Shown here: positions 29,075 through 39,561 of the stretch, one piece after another | Position numbering within the stretch: the first letter of the stretch is position 1 | Layout: every line of letters begins with the position of its first letter | Source of the DNA: Aureobasidium sp. EXF-3400 | Taxonomy: Eukaryota > Ascomycota > Dothideomycetes > Dothideales > Saccotheciaceae | Assembly: GCA_024195585.1 (NCBI GenBank) | Contig: SWBL01000003.1 | Span: 352,718-416,717 of the forward strand | Reading direction: 5' to 3' | Length of the DNA: 64,000 nucleotides | Program-made: the position numbers and the translations under genes | Notes under the pieces: generated by a model | Seen by the model: the letters and a program-made list of their open reading frames with translations, nothing else | The model's database searches: none | What the model was told of the DNA's origin: nothing

Positions 29075-29734
29075 ATGTGGTTCCCATCCCTCGTCCAAAT
29101 CCTCTACCTCATGTTCCTCAGCGGCCAATCCTACGGCATCTTCCTCCACTTCTTCAAACCCACCACTGGTCTGGTCAACAACAACCGCATCCTCCAAGTA
29201 AAAGGCCTCTCCATTCTCGCCATCCTGATCTCCTTTCCCTCCATCTTCGCCACCAGTTTACCGTCTGCGATTGCCCATTCCGCAAACACCGGACTCTTGC
29301 ACCTACTCTCCTGGGTGTTCCTAGCAGGAAGTCTGCTGCTGGGAACTTGGTGCTGTGAAGTGACCGGCCAGGGAAACCTCTCGGTTATCTTTGGAAGGGT
29401 GACACCGAAAGAGGTCATCAATACTGGACCTTATGCTTTGGTTCGACACCCTGTGTATGTCAGCTATATGCTTGGGTGGTTTGGAAGTTTGATTGCTATG
29501 CAGCAGGAGTGGAGGCATAACCATGCGTTCTTTGGATTCATCAGAATGGTGGCTATGGGTGTTGTTGTGATTGGGTTGATTGGATTGTACAGGGAGGGTG
29601 CGGATTTGGAGGAGAGGCAGTTCATGCTCAACGAAGAGGTTGTTAAAGGCGAGAATGTGGAGTTGGGAGTGAGGAGAAAGTATGAGAGTTACAAGAGTGT
29701 GGTGGGTGCGAGATGGATTCCTGGTATCATCTAG
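29075..29734 (+). CDS. Isoprenylcysteine carboxyl methyltransferase-like membrane protein
   Basis: Intronless, 219 residues. Four or five hydrophobic helices are visible: residues 5-22, 44-65, 76-98 and 133-175 (two segments). The diagnostic ICMT/PEMT-superfamily motif NTGPYALVRHPVYVSYMLGW sits at about 113-132, where RHP and the following Tyr contribute to S-adenosylmethionine binding in ICMT enzymes. A conserved-looking C-terminal Glu/Arg segment (EGADLEERQFMLNEE) and RRKYESYKSVVGARWIPG end the protein. True CAAX methyltransferases (Ste14) are similar in size, but this protein could be a relative with another substrate, so I do not assign STE14. It is convergent with the WBP2-like gene. Confidence 0.8.
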   Translation: MWFPSLVQILYLMFLSGQSYGIFLHFFKPTTGLVNNNRILQVKGLSILAILISFPSIFATSLPSAIAHSANTGLLHLLSWVFLAGSLLLGTWCCEVTGQGNLSVIFGRVTPKEVINTGPYALVRHPVYVSYMLGWFGSLIAMQQEWRHNHAFFGFIRMVAMGVVVIGLIGLYREGADLEERQFMLNEEVVKGENVELGVRRKYESYKSVVGARWIPGII

Positions 29735-30002
29735 TCATGAGAGAGAAAGACGGTCAGTGTGGAAAATTAACGAAACTTTGAATCGTTCCTGCTTTCATTT
29801 CAAATGCTGTTAAAGTACTGTTGAATGAACGCTGCTCCTAAGATAACAAACCATTCCTGCCTGCTAGAAGCACAAACAAAGAATACCATAAACACCTCGC
29901 CAGTCCGTCCTTTCCTCATTAAGACATGGTCTGTCGACGATCATAAAACTTGTCGTGGGGTATCATCTTATCATACGTATGACTGCATCAAAGAGTCGCG
30001 AC
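29735..30002. other. Convergent 3' spacer
   Basis: This 268-base spacer lies between two convergent genes, with no feature beyond expected 3' UTRs. Confidence 0.45.
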
Positions 30003-30761
30003 TCAGAGTATGCGACCACTGCTCAATCTTCTCTCCAACTCATCTTCCACAGTCTCTCTCTGCACCTGCTCATATCCTGGTGGTGGCTCAGCGGGTGGTG
30101 TAAAGACTTCTGGCGCATGCGACTCGGGCGAGGCAGGAGCTTGTCTCGATACAGGAGCTGGAGCTGGCTGTGCCTGAGGCTGAGGGATAGATACCGAAGC
30201 ACCAGTCTCCTCGTAAGCAGGCAAGTCATCCAAATGCACATTTGCAACATCGACAGCAGCTAAAGTGTCTCCTCCTCTTCCTCGTCCGGCCTCGCTGCCA
30301 TCGCCTTGTAGATGTCCTGATTGTCTTGCGACGTCGACTTGTTGCTGTAGTCTCTCCTTGACGCGCTCGTATCCAGAGTGAAAATCGTATGCGCCTCCGT
30401 CCTTGAAAGCAAACTTGAGTTCCAGCGCGGGATTATTGGAGGGAATGCCACCTCCCTGTACAGGTTGTACGAGAGCGGTCCAGACGTTTGGACCTATCCA
30501 AGGTGCAACGACATGTGAATCGTGGGTATTGAGAAGAGGGGCGGAGAAAGACTGAAGCTGAGGTGTCGGTGTGGAGGGTAGGTAGACGAGGCGGCGATTG
30601 GTGAGGTACAGGGTACCGGCAGAGGCTGACCAGTGTACAGGGTCCTTGCCAGGGAACTTGTTGAGTGATTGCAGAGAGAAGGTAGTACGGGCGGGCGACT
30701 TGTAGAGAGTCTGTTCGTGCGGTAGGGGAGTAAAGGGCTGCGACGATGAGGGCTCCACCAT
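30003..30761 (-). CDS. WBP2-like GRAM-domain protein with PY motifs
   Basis: Intronless, 252 residues. The N-terminal 1-135 part has a GRAM/PH-like fold as in WW-domain-binding protein 2: TLYKSPARTTFSLQSL, then GTLYLTNRRLVYLPS and SFSAPLLNTHDSHVVAPWIG. The C-terminal half is Pro/Gln/Ala-rich with two WW-ligand motifs, LPAYEE (LPxY) and PPPGYEQ (PPxY). In animals WBP2 binds WW proteins such as YAP and NEDD4 ligases; in fungi the PY motifs suggest an Rsp5-type ubiquitin ligase as partner, which is inference. The protein ends in an acidic helix EDELERRLSSGRIL. Confidence 0.85.
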   Translation of the reverse strand: MVEPSSSQPFTPLPHEQTLYKSPARTTFSLQSLNKFPGKDPVHWSASAGTLYLTNRRLVYLPSTPTPQLQSFSAPLLNTHDSHVVAPWIGPNVWTALVQPVQGGGIPSNNPALELKFAFKDGGAYDFHSGYERVKERLQQQVDVARQSGHLQGDGSEAGRGRGGDTLAAVDVANVHLDDLPAYEETGASVSIPQPQAQPAPAPVSRQAPASPESHAPEVFTPPAEPPPGYEQVQRETVEDELERRLSSGRIL

Positions 30762-31082
30762 AACCCAGCTTCGCTCTTGTCAGCTCCTATCTACCTGAAC
30801 CTGATGCGTGAAAGTACTCACTTGATCGACATGTTTGCGGCGTATATGAGATATTGCAGCGAATATCTCTATGTAATGCGACAGGTTATTGGTAGCTGTC
30901 TACGGGAAGCATGTGAAAGATATATCTACACCTGCCAAGCCCACGTCATCTGTCGCCCTCCGTACTGCGGCTTGCTTATACCGCTTCCACCACCTTCCAT
31001 CCGTGCCATAGTCTGGTCCTGAGCAACATCGAGCTATCCATTTTCTGCTTGACCTCCTCCATCGATATCTTCAGCGTATACT
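30762..31082. other. Intergenic region
   Basis: This 321-base stretch is upstream of the WBP2-like gene and downstream of the Mer3 gene, both minus strand. Nothing beyond expected UTR/promoter content is seen. Confidence 0.45.
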
Positions 31083-34000
31083 TCAGATCATCTCGATGCA
31101 ATCCCCGAACTCCGCCGCCAACCACGCTCGCAGCTCCTCCTTCTCGCGCTTCTCCTTTTCTTCCTTGCCTTCTTCATCTCTCTCATCCACCTCTTCTTCT
31201 TGTGACTGCTCTGCGTACATCAGCAGTGCTGCTTCGTCGTCGGTTTTGGCTTTCTTTGCCGAGAAGTAGCCTGATGCCACGCCCTCGTCCCGTTTGCGTT
31301 TGATCATGCCTGGCGTTGTTGAATCATCATCAATCTCTTGGTCAAACATTGCTACTGCGTCCTCAAATCCGTCTGTAAAGCCATCAATACGTTGCTGATG
31401 TGGCGTCACGAAGAGCTGTTCGTCGTAATTGTCTTCCCGATACTCAGGCTCAAAGTCCAGTATGTCTAGGCCTTTGAAACCTTGATCTGAATCTTGAAGG
31501 CTTTGTGAATCTTCCAAACCCACCAAAGCCGCATCCAGCATGTCCTCATCTACATCCAAATAGTCCCCATCGTCTGGCAGTATCTTATCGTTATCATCGT
31601 GCCAATTCTCGAGTATGGACTCCACCGAGGGTGCATCGTCAAACGTCTCTTCCTCGATGCTCATCAAGGGGTTCAGACTCTGCTTAAATCTTGGTCTTGA
31701 GGAGTCTCCATTAGGAGCTGTAGAAACAGGCGTGACAGCAGCTGTTCCTATGATCGGGATCCCACGGGATTTGGTCGTACTTTGGTGTAGATTGGCAAGT
31801 CGCGTGGCGGCTACAGGCATTCTGTCCCTTGAAGGTTTCGCTACCTGAGATAAGTCGAGGAGCTCCACAGGCCCAACGATTGCTTTTCCTCTTATCGGAA
31901 TACCCAGCTTCGATTGCACTTTGGTATGTGATGCCGAAGATGTCTTGCTCTTACTGTTGCCTGCAGTGGTAGATGGCTCGCTGTCCTTGGGCTTCTTTGC
32001 TCTTGGTTTCTTCTCAAGTCCTTGCTTACAGCATGGATGCTTGCAGGCGTTCTTGTCTTTACATCGGTGGTTACAGGCAAAATTGCCGTTTTCCAGTCTC
32101 TGCTCGTCTGGCACCTCGACAGTGTTGGCAATACTGATCTTGTTTCTCGACTGTCCGGCCTTTGACAGACCGACAGTCGGCTGTTCGAGTGCGTCGACAT
32201 CCATGTAGTCGTCCTCTTTGGGTTCGGCGCCGAAGAAGTCATCGTCATCCAGTCCGCCATAATCCCATGCATCGACGTCAGTGTTCTGCGGCTCGATCAA
32301 GTTGTTCTTGACAACACCTGCTGATCCAGCAGCCGATTTGTCTCTGCTGGCATCGACTGTCGTATCCTTGATGGATTGAAATGCCGACACTGGTACATCG
32401 GGTTTGAGCACAGCTTCCTGTAGAGTTCCGGCTGCAGCGCGTTAGGTACGAATATCTGGACGAAGGACAACACGATACTGACCTAGGTCATCACACATCA
32501 CATAGCACTCAATCAGTTGGGTAGAGCTCGTCAAGTATGCGATCTCGGTTATAGGGTTGACATTCTGTAGCTTCGCAGCACTGTTGCTCCCGTTAATTCG
32601 CTGTCACGAATGAGCGAGTGTTCTGCGTACCTGAGGCGGAAGAAATTGAGCCTACGTCCATCTGATGTGCCGAGCAGAACAATCACAAAGACCGGCTTGT
32701 TTCGATAACTGGCAGGAGTTTTGTCGTTCAAGAACCCAAAGTCAATCTTCACCTTCACAGCGACGTGCTCTTGAGGTTTGATCGTCTGGCATTTGGTTAG
32801 TCTACCAGTCAGAAAGACGCGGCATCGTCTACTCACAGGCTGTCCAACCATTTGCAAACTGACTCTCAATTTGGGAAACTCCTGAGCTCGACGGTGCATT
32901 GTCATGCCGTAGGGCGAGGCTTTACTGAGCACAAGTTCCAGTCTTCCTGGATCTGTACTCGAAAGTTCGTCTATGCTGGTGATTCCTGCGTTTATCAGCT
33001 TTCTCACGGCCACTGGGCCAATCTGCTCAATTTGTTGTAGTACCATTGGTGAATCATCCCATACACGCGCAGCAAGACTGCGGGATAACATGAGAGAGTT
33101 ACGTATGCCAACTGCATCTTTGGCGATGTTCTGACAATCCACCATACATCGTATCAATCGATGAACGTGTTGAAAGATCAAACATTGGTCGATATTGTAC
33201 TGAACCCGATGAGCGACCTGATCGGCAACGTGATCCACTCCGCCCAGTACGGCTTGTATGATTAGGGACACTTTGTGTGCGGCAGCAGAGAGGTCGATCT
33301 TGAAGGGGAAGCGGATATCGTTGGCGCTGTTCAGTTCCTTGTAAACTGCTTTCTCGCCCGAACGAAAGCGGATTTCTCTGAACTCGTGGGCTTGCGATAT
33401 GACAGCCAGCTGTAACATGTGTTAGTAGATAGGACTCAGAGGATATGCGCAACCACATACAATTTCCGACATCTTTGGCTTTCGTGGTAGACTCAGGATC
33501 GACTCCATTGTCGCAATGTTCATGTAGTAGCGTGCCATTGCGTCTCCGTACTCTGTAGACTTGAACAATGGGCTATGCTCAATTAGCTCAAGTCTCCTGA
33601 GCTCCGAGATGGCCTTCTCGCAAATCTGCTCCAGTCTGGCTCCAAGATCTCGACCTGGAGTGTCTCCATCAATCCGGTAGTGGGTTGGGTTGTCTTCGAG
33701 TCGCACTTTGAGGAAAGTGCCAGCGAGCCACTTCTTTGCGGCACAGAGATCCGGAACCATGCCCAGTCCAATCTCTGCGTTGAGATGTTCGACAAGGTTG
33801 AGATGCAGGCTGTGAGTATGTTAGCATTCGTGCTTGAGAATATGCCACCGAAAGACTTTACCAGCTCTCCAAGCGTTCTTGTCCGTTGAGTAATTGCTCG
33901 TAGTGCTTGACTTGCTGCATCTTTGCCATGATTACAGCCAAAGCTGACGTATCAAACTGTGGTCTACCGGCTCTCCCAATCATTTGCATAACTTCGAGAT

Positions 34001-35798
34001 CCGAGTATTCTTTGGTGGCTCCAGCCTCATAGCTGACGGTGTTCTTGATGATTACCATGTGACAAGGGAGGTTTACACCTACTGCTAGTGTCGATGTACA
34101 GCATATCACACTCAGATCGCCAGCAAGGTAAGCCCTTTCTACTGCAGAACGATCTTGTTGACTGAGACCTGCATGATGGACAGCAACTCCAGCAGTGACG
34201 GTGCCTGTGAGTGTCAGAGTCTTGCGATGATGAGCTAAGAAAGAAGACATACCTTGCAAATTTCTGTCCTCAACTTCAATATGGCTTCTGGGCGCGTCCC
34301 AATATCTATCTCTGGGTGTACTGATCTGCCACCACTCCGCAAGGACTTTTGCTGCCTCTGAGCACGATTTCCTGGTAAAGCAGAACACCATGATTGGCTT
34401 CCTTTGAGAGTACTTGGTGACGACCTCTGGAAGTCTGCTTATGGTCAGCACGAGGTTAGGGGGTTCTAGAATGTGTTCAACTTACTTTTTGGTCAACACA
34501 GCGTCGAATCCAAATGCATTTGAGCCCGATTGATAGCCACATACATGACGTTTGAGTTCGACAGGTCGGAACTGTTCGCCGAAACGCTTGTGGGTAGCTG
34601 GAATATCAGGAAGGTCGCCATTCCGTCCGAGCCATGTGGCTATATCTTGTGAGTTTGGCACCGTTGCACTGAGAGCAATAAATCTGGTTCCGGAACCGAT
34701 AGATTTCATCCTGGAAACAACAACCTCGAGTACAGCACCACGGTCCTTGTTGAGAATGTGGACTTCGTCGATCAGAAGCAATTTGATGAGGCGAACCAGC
34801 GTTGCGTGGTCTTTCCACTTTCTCGTCATTGAGTCCCATTTTTCTGGCGTGGTCACAATGATGTCGGCTCGCTGAACGTGATGGAGCGAGGTTATGTCCG
34901 AATCGCCAGTCATCTCTTCACATCTCAAATTCAGAGGCTCAAATTTAGCCTTCCAGTCACGAGCTCTCTCGGAGCATAGAGACTTCGTTGGAGCCATGTA
35001 GATGATCTTGAAAGTACCGGCCTGCCAGCCGCGAAGCATGCGACAGATCGCAATTTCGAAGAGCACAGTTTTGCCACTGCCGGTGGGGGACGAGAAGACG
35101 CAATTGTCGTGAGACTCGTATATGCTTTCGAAACAAGCAGATTGGACTGCATTGAACATGGCAAACGGAAAGACGGTCTGGAAGCGATCTGGAAGGGTAT
35201 ACACAGGGACGAGCTGAATTCCTTGAACGATGGGAGGACCTTCTGTTACATTTGGTCTCTTTTGCTGTGGTTTAGCGTATGGTCGACTCGGTATCAGGGG
35301 TTCCGGGTTTTGCTGCCTCCGGCTGGCTTGGTAGGCTGGACTCGACGGCGGAGCAAGTACTGGTGATGAACTACTGCCCTGTTGCTGAAAGACTTGATGA
35401 CGCGATGGTTGACCTGCGGGAACGAAGGGGCCTGTTGGTTGAATTGCAGGTCTCGTCTCCTGAGCCTCCACATAGCTTCTCGAGTATTCTTCGGGGATTG
35501 AGGGCACGTAGTCGTACGTCTGGTATTCATTGGCTTCGATAGGAGCAGGTGCAGATGGTGGTAAGGAAAGCCGAGCCCTACCAACAGCGGCTTGACTCTG
35601 ACGTGAGGTCGTGGTTGGTCGATGTGGGCGTGCTGCGTTCGATAAGGTCAGATCAGGAAGTATTTGCACTCTGGGATTTTGGATACCATAGTTGCTTTGG
35701 TCGTTTTCGAAGCTTGCAGCGCGAATGTAATCATCCACATTGTCGTCTACATATTGCTCGTACGGCATGTAGTGGTTGTATGAGCCGTCCGCATACAT
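31083..35798 (-). CDS. MER3: Meiotic crossover helicase Mer3/HFM1
   Basis: CDS complement(31083..32431, 32483..32580, 32631..32785, 32837..33409, 33461..33809, 33862..34204, 34253..34434, 34486..35798), 1,453 residues, 8 exons; all phases close. Mer3 is a Ski2-like 3'-5' DNA helicase that stabilises strand-exchange intermediates and promotes class I crossovers in meiosis. Residues 1-190 are disordered. The helicase core has the Q-like PFAMFNAVQS, Walker A SSPTGSGKT (236-244), DEVH (344-347), the SAT motif FIALSATVPNSQDIATWLG, and motif VI MQMIGRAGRPQFD, then the winged helix and Sec63 region (HLNLVEHLNAEIGLG, PVAVRKLINAGITSIDELSS HhH). A C-terminal CCHC-type zinc finger (CNHRCKDKNACKHPCC) precedes a long acidic tail. 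An extra 5' exon cannot be excluded, since the frame stays open to 35822. Confidence 0.93.
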
Positions 35799-36152
35799 GA
35801 TGAGCGGACCGTATGTGATCACTGGGTCGTTGGTTGTGAAAAGAAAACTGTCTGACAGTGCTGTCTCGAAGTCAGTTGGAAGGAAAGAAGCCTGCCTCGT
35901 GCGTTTCAGGCAACCACGTCACCAATATCTTGTTCAGATGGCAAGCACGAAAGACTTTCAGGCGTTGAGCCCCCACTTGCGTAGTCGTTGTCCACGAAGG
36001 AAGGGGCTCTGGACAAACCTCCTCAAGCCTGCTTTCCAAAGACTACCACCTCGACACACTTCAAGATTACCTAGTACACCGCATATTGATAAGAGATAAT
36101 ACACTGAAGAACATTAATCTTGTGCATATCTGGAAAGATTAGGAAGGCTATT
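35799..36152. other. Intergenic region upstream of MER3
   Basis: This 354-base stretch holds the promoter side of MER3 and the 3' UTR of the next minus-strand gene. A small 5' exon of MER3 might hide here; a CCCAG acceptor-like site lies at about 35823-35827 on the minus strand. Confidence 0.45.
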
Positions 36153-37654
36153 TCACTCTTCTCGCTTGAACCCAGCTCCACGACGTTCGAAGTTGACTGG
36201 CGTGCTCGGTCTACTAGTAGTCAGAGCCTCCTTAAAGCTTGACCTTCCTGTGTTCAGAGTGTCTCTACTATCACTGTATGGCTGTTGGTGGCCTATAGTA
36301 GTCTTCTCGTAATCGGCAACCACAATCTTCAATGGACGAGGTCCGTGATCGCTGGTCCACAAGTATGTGGCCAGGAGGACAGTTGCAGTTCCAAGCAAAT
36401 ACTGTGTCGTGATGGTCAGCAGCTGGTCGTGTCAAAGTACTTCTAAAACTTACACTGGTTGTGATCTTGAAATGGAAGAACCACACACTTGCTAAGAAGC
36501 TAATGATAATGCTCATGCTCGTGGCGAAATTCTTCGCAATATTGTCGGAATAGTTGACAACCAAAGCCACAAGCACACCGCCAACGGCTTGTAGGAAGAC
36601 GGCGCTCCAGACCACCCAATTGTAGCCTGAGAAGAAGCCATGTTTCGCGATGTCCGCACCATCATTGAAGATGACTCCGATGAAGAGGGAAGGGAACAGC
36701 GAGTAGAAAGATAGTTGCACATTCCGGACCCAGAGAGAAGTTTTGCTGTTGGAATCTTTGAGAACCTTTTCGAAATATACGCCAGCAAGGCCAGACAGTA
36801 CGCAAGCAACCAATACGGCGGCCAGACCGATAGAGGCATTGAGCTGTGGGTGTTGCATCGCAAAGTCTTTGTCGATGCCTTCGTATGTCGCAGATCTCTT
36901 GACCAGCTGCCCTGCAGCACTGCTTCCCATATCTCGCATCTCTTGAATCGTACGAGGGAAGTGAAGGCCTGCATTGGCTTCTCTCAAATCCTTTAAGGTA
37001 GGCATGGCCGGGCCGGAACTAGCGGGAGTTTGCACGATAGCGACGCCCGCCATGAGCAACAATAGAGAAGCCCACTTGCGCAAACCGAGAGTATGCCCAA
37101 GCATAGTGACGCTGAAAATGGCGGTGGTCAATATCTTCAATTGGTATGTGACTTGGAAAGTCGCAGCATCCAGGTTGCTAACAGCAACGTACTGCAAAGA
37201 ATTTTGCAGAGTATAGAGCATAGCCGGCAGAGCCAGTTGCCAGCTATCACCAGTAAAGACGTGCCGTATGAGTTCGGTGAAGAGTGCGGTCGCAGAGGAG
37301 GACGTCGGCATGTCTTGCGAAAGATCGTAAAGGGCCATGGTGAGCGAGATCGAAAGCTTAATGACTTCATTGAGAAATACGGCGGTCGAGGTGTAGTACC
37401 GATGGCCGTCCACTGTAGGCATGATTCGGGAGTAGTGCATAACCTGTGTTGAATGTCAATGGTTGCATCTGAGAGGTACGAGTCAGTCGGATAGACATAC
37501 CAAGATCAAGGCAGAATTCTGGAACGTCAGCTGCGCATCGTGATTAGTTAGAGATGCAGCGAGCCAACAAGTCTAGGCCAAAGCATACAGTGAGCAAGGC
37601 AAGGTGTTTCATTGGCACCCCAAACAGGGTAGCAGAGCGGCGCGAATCCATCAT
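36153..37654 (-). CDS. UDP-galactose / UDP-N-acetylglucosamine transporter (Golgi)
   Basis: CDS complement(36153..36401, 36454..37443, 37501..37530, 37589..37654), 444 residues, 4 exons with a 30-base exon 2 (LTFQNSALIL). It is a nucleotide-sugar transporter of the SLC35A type with about ten membrane helices that exchanges UDP-sugars for UMP across the Golgi membrane. Diagnostic blocks: KHLALLTLTFQNSALILVMH, STAVFLNEVIKLSISLTMAL, LQNSLQYVAVSNLDAATFQV, TYQLKILTTAIFSVTMLG and SGLAGVYFEKVLKDSNSKTS LWVRNVQL, then NYSDNIAKNFATSMSIIISF. The C-terminal ~75 residues are hydrophilic and cytosolic. Which UDP-sugar it carries cannot be told from sequence. The start uses the first of two adjacent ATGs. 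Confidence 0.92.
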
Positions 37655-38222
37655 GGTGAACACGAGGGTTGAGAGAGTCGGATCAAGGAGGAGATGGGAG
37701 GGACGAGCGGCCGACTTCTATGATCTGAAGGCGGACAGAGAGATGCGAGCACGAAAGATAGCAGGTGATCATTTGTAAACTTTATGTATCTCGAAGTGGT
37801 GACTGCACGAGTAGAGTCCAAGTAGACTGTAGAGCACGCGCCGCGAGCCCCCAAGATGCCAAAAGCCTTTCCCCATGCGGGGAGTGAATGACAGTGCTCG
37901 TTGTTCGGATATAACGCTGCCGGGAATAAATCACATCACTTTGCTTAAAGTTCATCATTCTTTGACTGTGATTGCGACGGGTATGCTCCAGTATGACGAT
38001 GAGCGATTGTATTTTCCCTCGTCACGATACTCGTGATCTGCTTCCGCAATTGCGGTATTGTGTATGCCCAAGACCGGCTTGAAGGACAGATTGCCTTCAT
38101 CGGTATGCTCTGCTTCCGCTACATCCGACGATTGCCTAGGATTTCCAAGAATACTCCTTTGATATGCTTTCCTTGACCAACGCCGCGCTAAAATAATAAA
38201 AACCAAAAACAAAGGTACACGA
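37655..38222. other. Intergenic region upstream of the transporter gene
   Basis: This 568-base stretch lies between two minus-strand genes. The part near 37655 should be the transporter promoter, the part near 38222 the 3' UTR of TFIIE beta. There is no recognised gene. Confidence 0.45.
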
Positions 38223-39092
38223 CTACTTTTTTGTCGCATTGTAGTCCTTGAGAATACCGACCATGTGAGTGTTGGTGCTTCTGCCGGCCTTTCTTGAGGT
38301 GCGCTTCTTCTTGTCCTTTCCACCAGAAACCTTGATCACTTCCTTGACCTGACTGGTGGGAGTGATGCCAGCTTTCTCAAGTTCGATTCTCAAATCGCCA
38401 GGGTTGGCAGGCAAGGTTGTCTTCAGCCAATAGTCCTTGAAGTCCTGGTCGATGCGTTGATCGAGGGAAGGGTCGTTCGGCCAGACCATCTTTGGGATGT
38501 TGTCCTTCTTTTGCCTCACGACTAACAGTTCGCCCTTTGATTCGAGACGCTCGATCTCAGGAATAGCATCCGGCCAGCCTTCTTTGAGTTCCTTGACGCT
38601 GATGCCTTGAGCAGTATGCTGGCGCTGCAGGTACGCTTTTAGATCATCGGCAGAGCGAACGTTGTGAACAGGACGGAATCGAAACGAGGGATGCTGTCCA
38701 TCCAGGCCTTTGGAGTCATAGTCAACTTTAGGGTGCTCCATAAGCGCCCTGCGTAGGACTTGGCGGTGCTGCTGCTGGTTGGCAGGGATGGAGAGATAGT
38801 TCCAGATGTCGGTGAAGCTGATGGGACGGTCCTTGGACTTGAGATAGTCGATAGCGTAGACGACCTGGGTCATGACCTCTCTGCCCGAGCCCGTGTCGGC
38901 AGGCTGAGAATAGGCAGCATTTTGTGGGAGATCCTGACGTTTGCGCTTAAGATCTGTGGGCTGGGTCGAGGGAGTAGAAGGACGCTGTACGGGGACAGGG
39001 ACGGCAGCAGTAGGGCGTTTCTGTTGAGTGTTGCGAGTGGTGGCGGCCGAGAACTCGCTGTTGAAACTATTGAAGGAAGCCTTGAGAGACAT
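38223..39092 (-). CDS. TFA2: Transcription initiation factor IIE beta subunit
   Basis: Intronless, 289 residues. TFIIE beta works with TFIIE alpha in the RNA polymerase II pre-initiation complex, where it helps TFIIH loading and promoter opening. Residues 1-65 are disordered and basic. The winged-helix core follows: VVYAIDYLKSKDRPISFTDI, then QVLRRALMEHPKVDYDSKGL and HPSFRFRPVHNVRSADDLKA YLQRQHTAQGISVKELKEGW. The second winged helix spans about 150-205 (ELLVVRQKKDNIPKMVWPND). The C-terminus is lysine/arginine-rich (GGKDKKKRTSRKAGR), as in fungal Tfa2. It lies divergent to the TPR/MLP1 gene across 469 bases. Confidence 0.93.
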   Translation of the reverse strand: MSLKASFNSFNSEFSAATTRNTQQKRPTAAVPVPVQRPSTPSTQPTDLKRKRQDLPQNAAYSQPADTGSGREVMTQVVYAIDYLKSKDRPISFTDIWNYLSIPANQQQHRQVLRRALMEHPKVDYDSKGLDGQHPSFRFRPVHNVRSADDLKAYLQRQHTAQGISVKELKEGWPDAIPEIERLESKGELLVVRQKKDNIPKMVWPNDPSLDQRIDQDFKDYWLKTTLPANPGDLRIELEKAGITPTSQVKEVIKVSGGKDKKKRTSRKAGRSTNTHMVGILKDYNATKK

Positions 39093-39561
39093 GCTGGCGG
39101 GTGTCGGCCGGACAAGGCGGCGACGATGCTGTTAGGGTGTTGCTGATGAGAGTGGTGGCAGCAGGCAGGAAGTCGAGAGAATATGGGAAGTGCTGTGAGA
39201 TTGAGATGGGGTGCTCGCACGTGTTGTCGTGTGGTTGATGGAGTGAAAGCGACTTCAAAAGTCGAGACTGTGACGGAGTTGCAGGGCGGCCGCAAACGGC
39301 ATCGGTCAGTGCGTCAACAGGCAGCTCGGCCTTGATCGTTGCGCTTTCCCATTCTTTGTACCCAAGGTCTTGCACCCGCCCGCCAGCAACTCAGCATCCA
39401 AGACACTGCAACAGTCGCCCTCGATTACGTGTCGTTTCATTGCTTCTGTCGATTACTGTCCTCACTTTGTCCGTCACCCTCGCGCGTCTTGTCCGACCCC
39501 GACGCGTTCGATTCGTTCCAAAGCTTCATGACATTCGACTAGCCGGTACACCATTGCGACA
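39093..39561. promoter_or_regulatory. Divergent promoter region of TFIIE beta and TPR/MLP1
   Basis: This 469-base spacer separates two divergent housekeeping genes. I see no TATA box. A run of TCGTC/CGCG-type sequence precedes the TPR start. Confidence 0.45.
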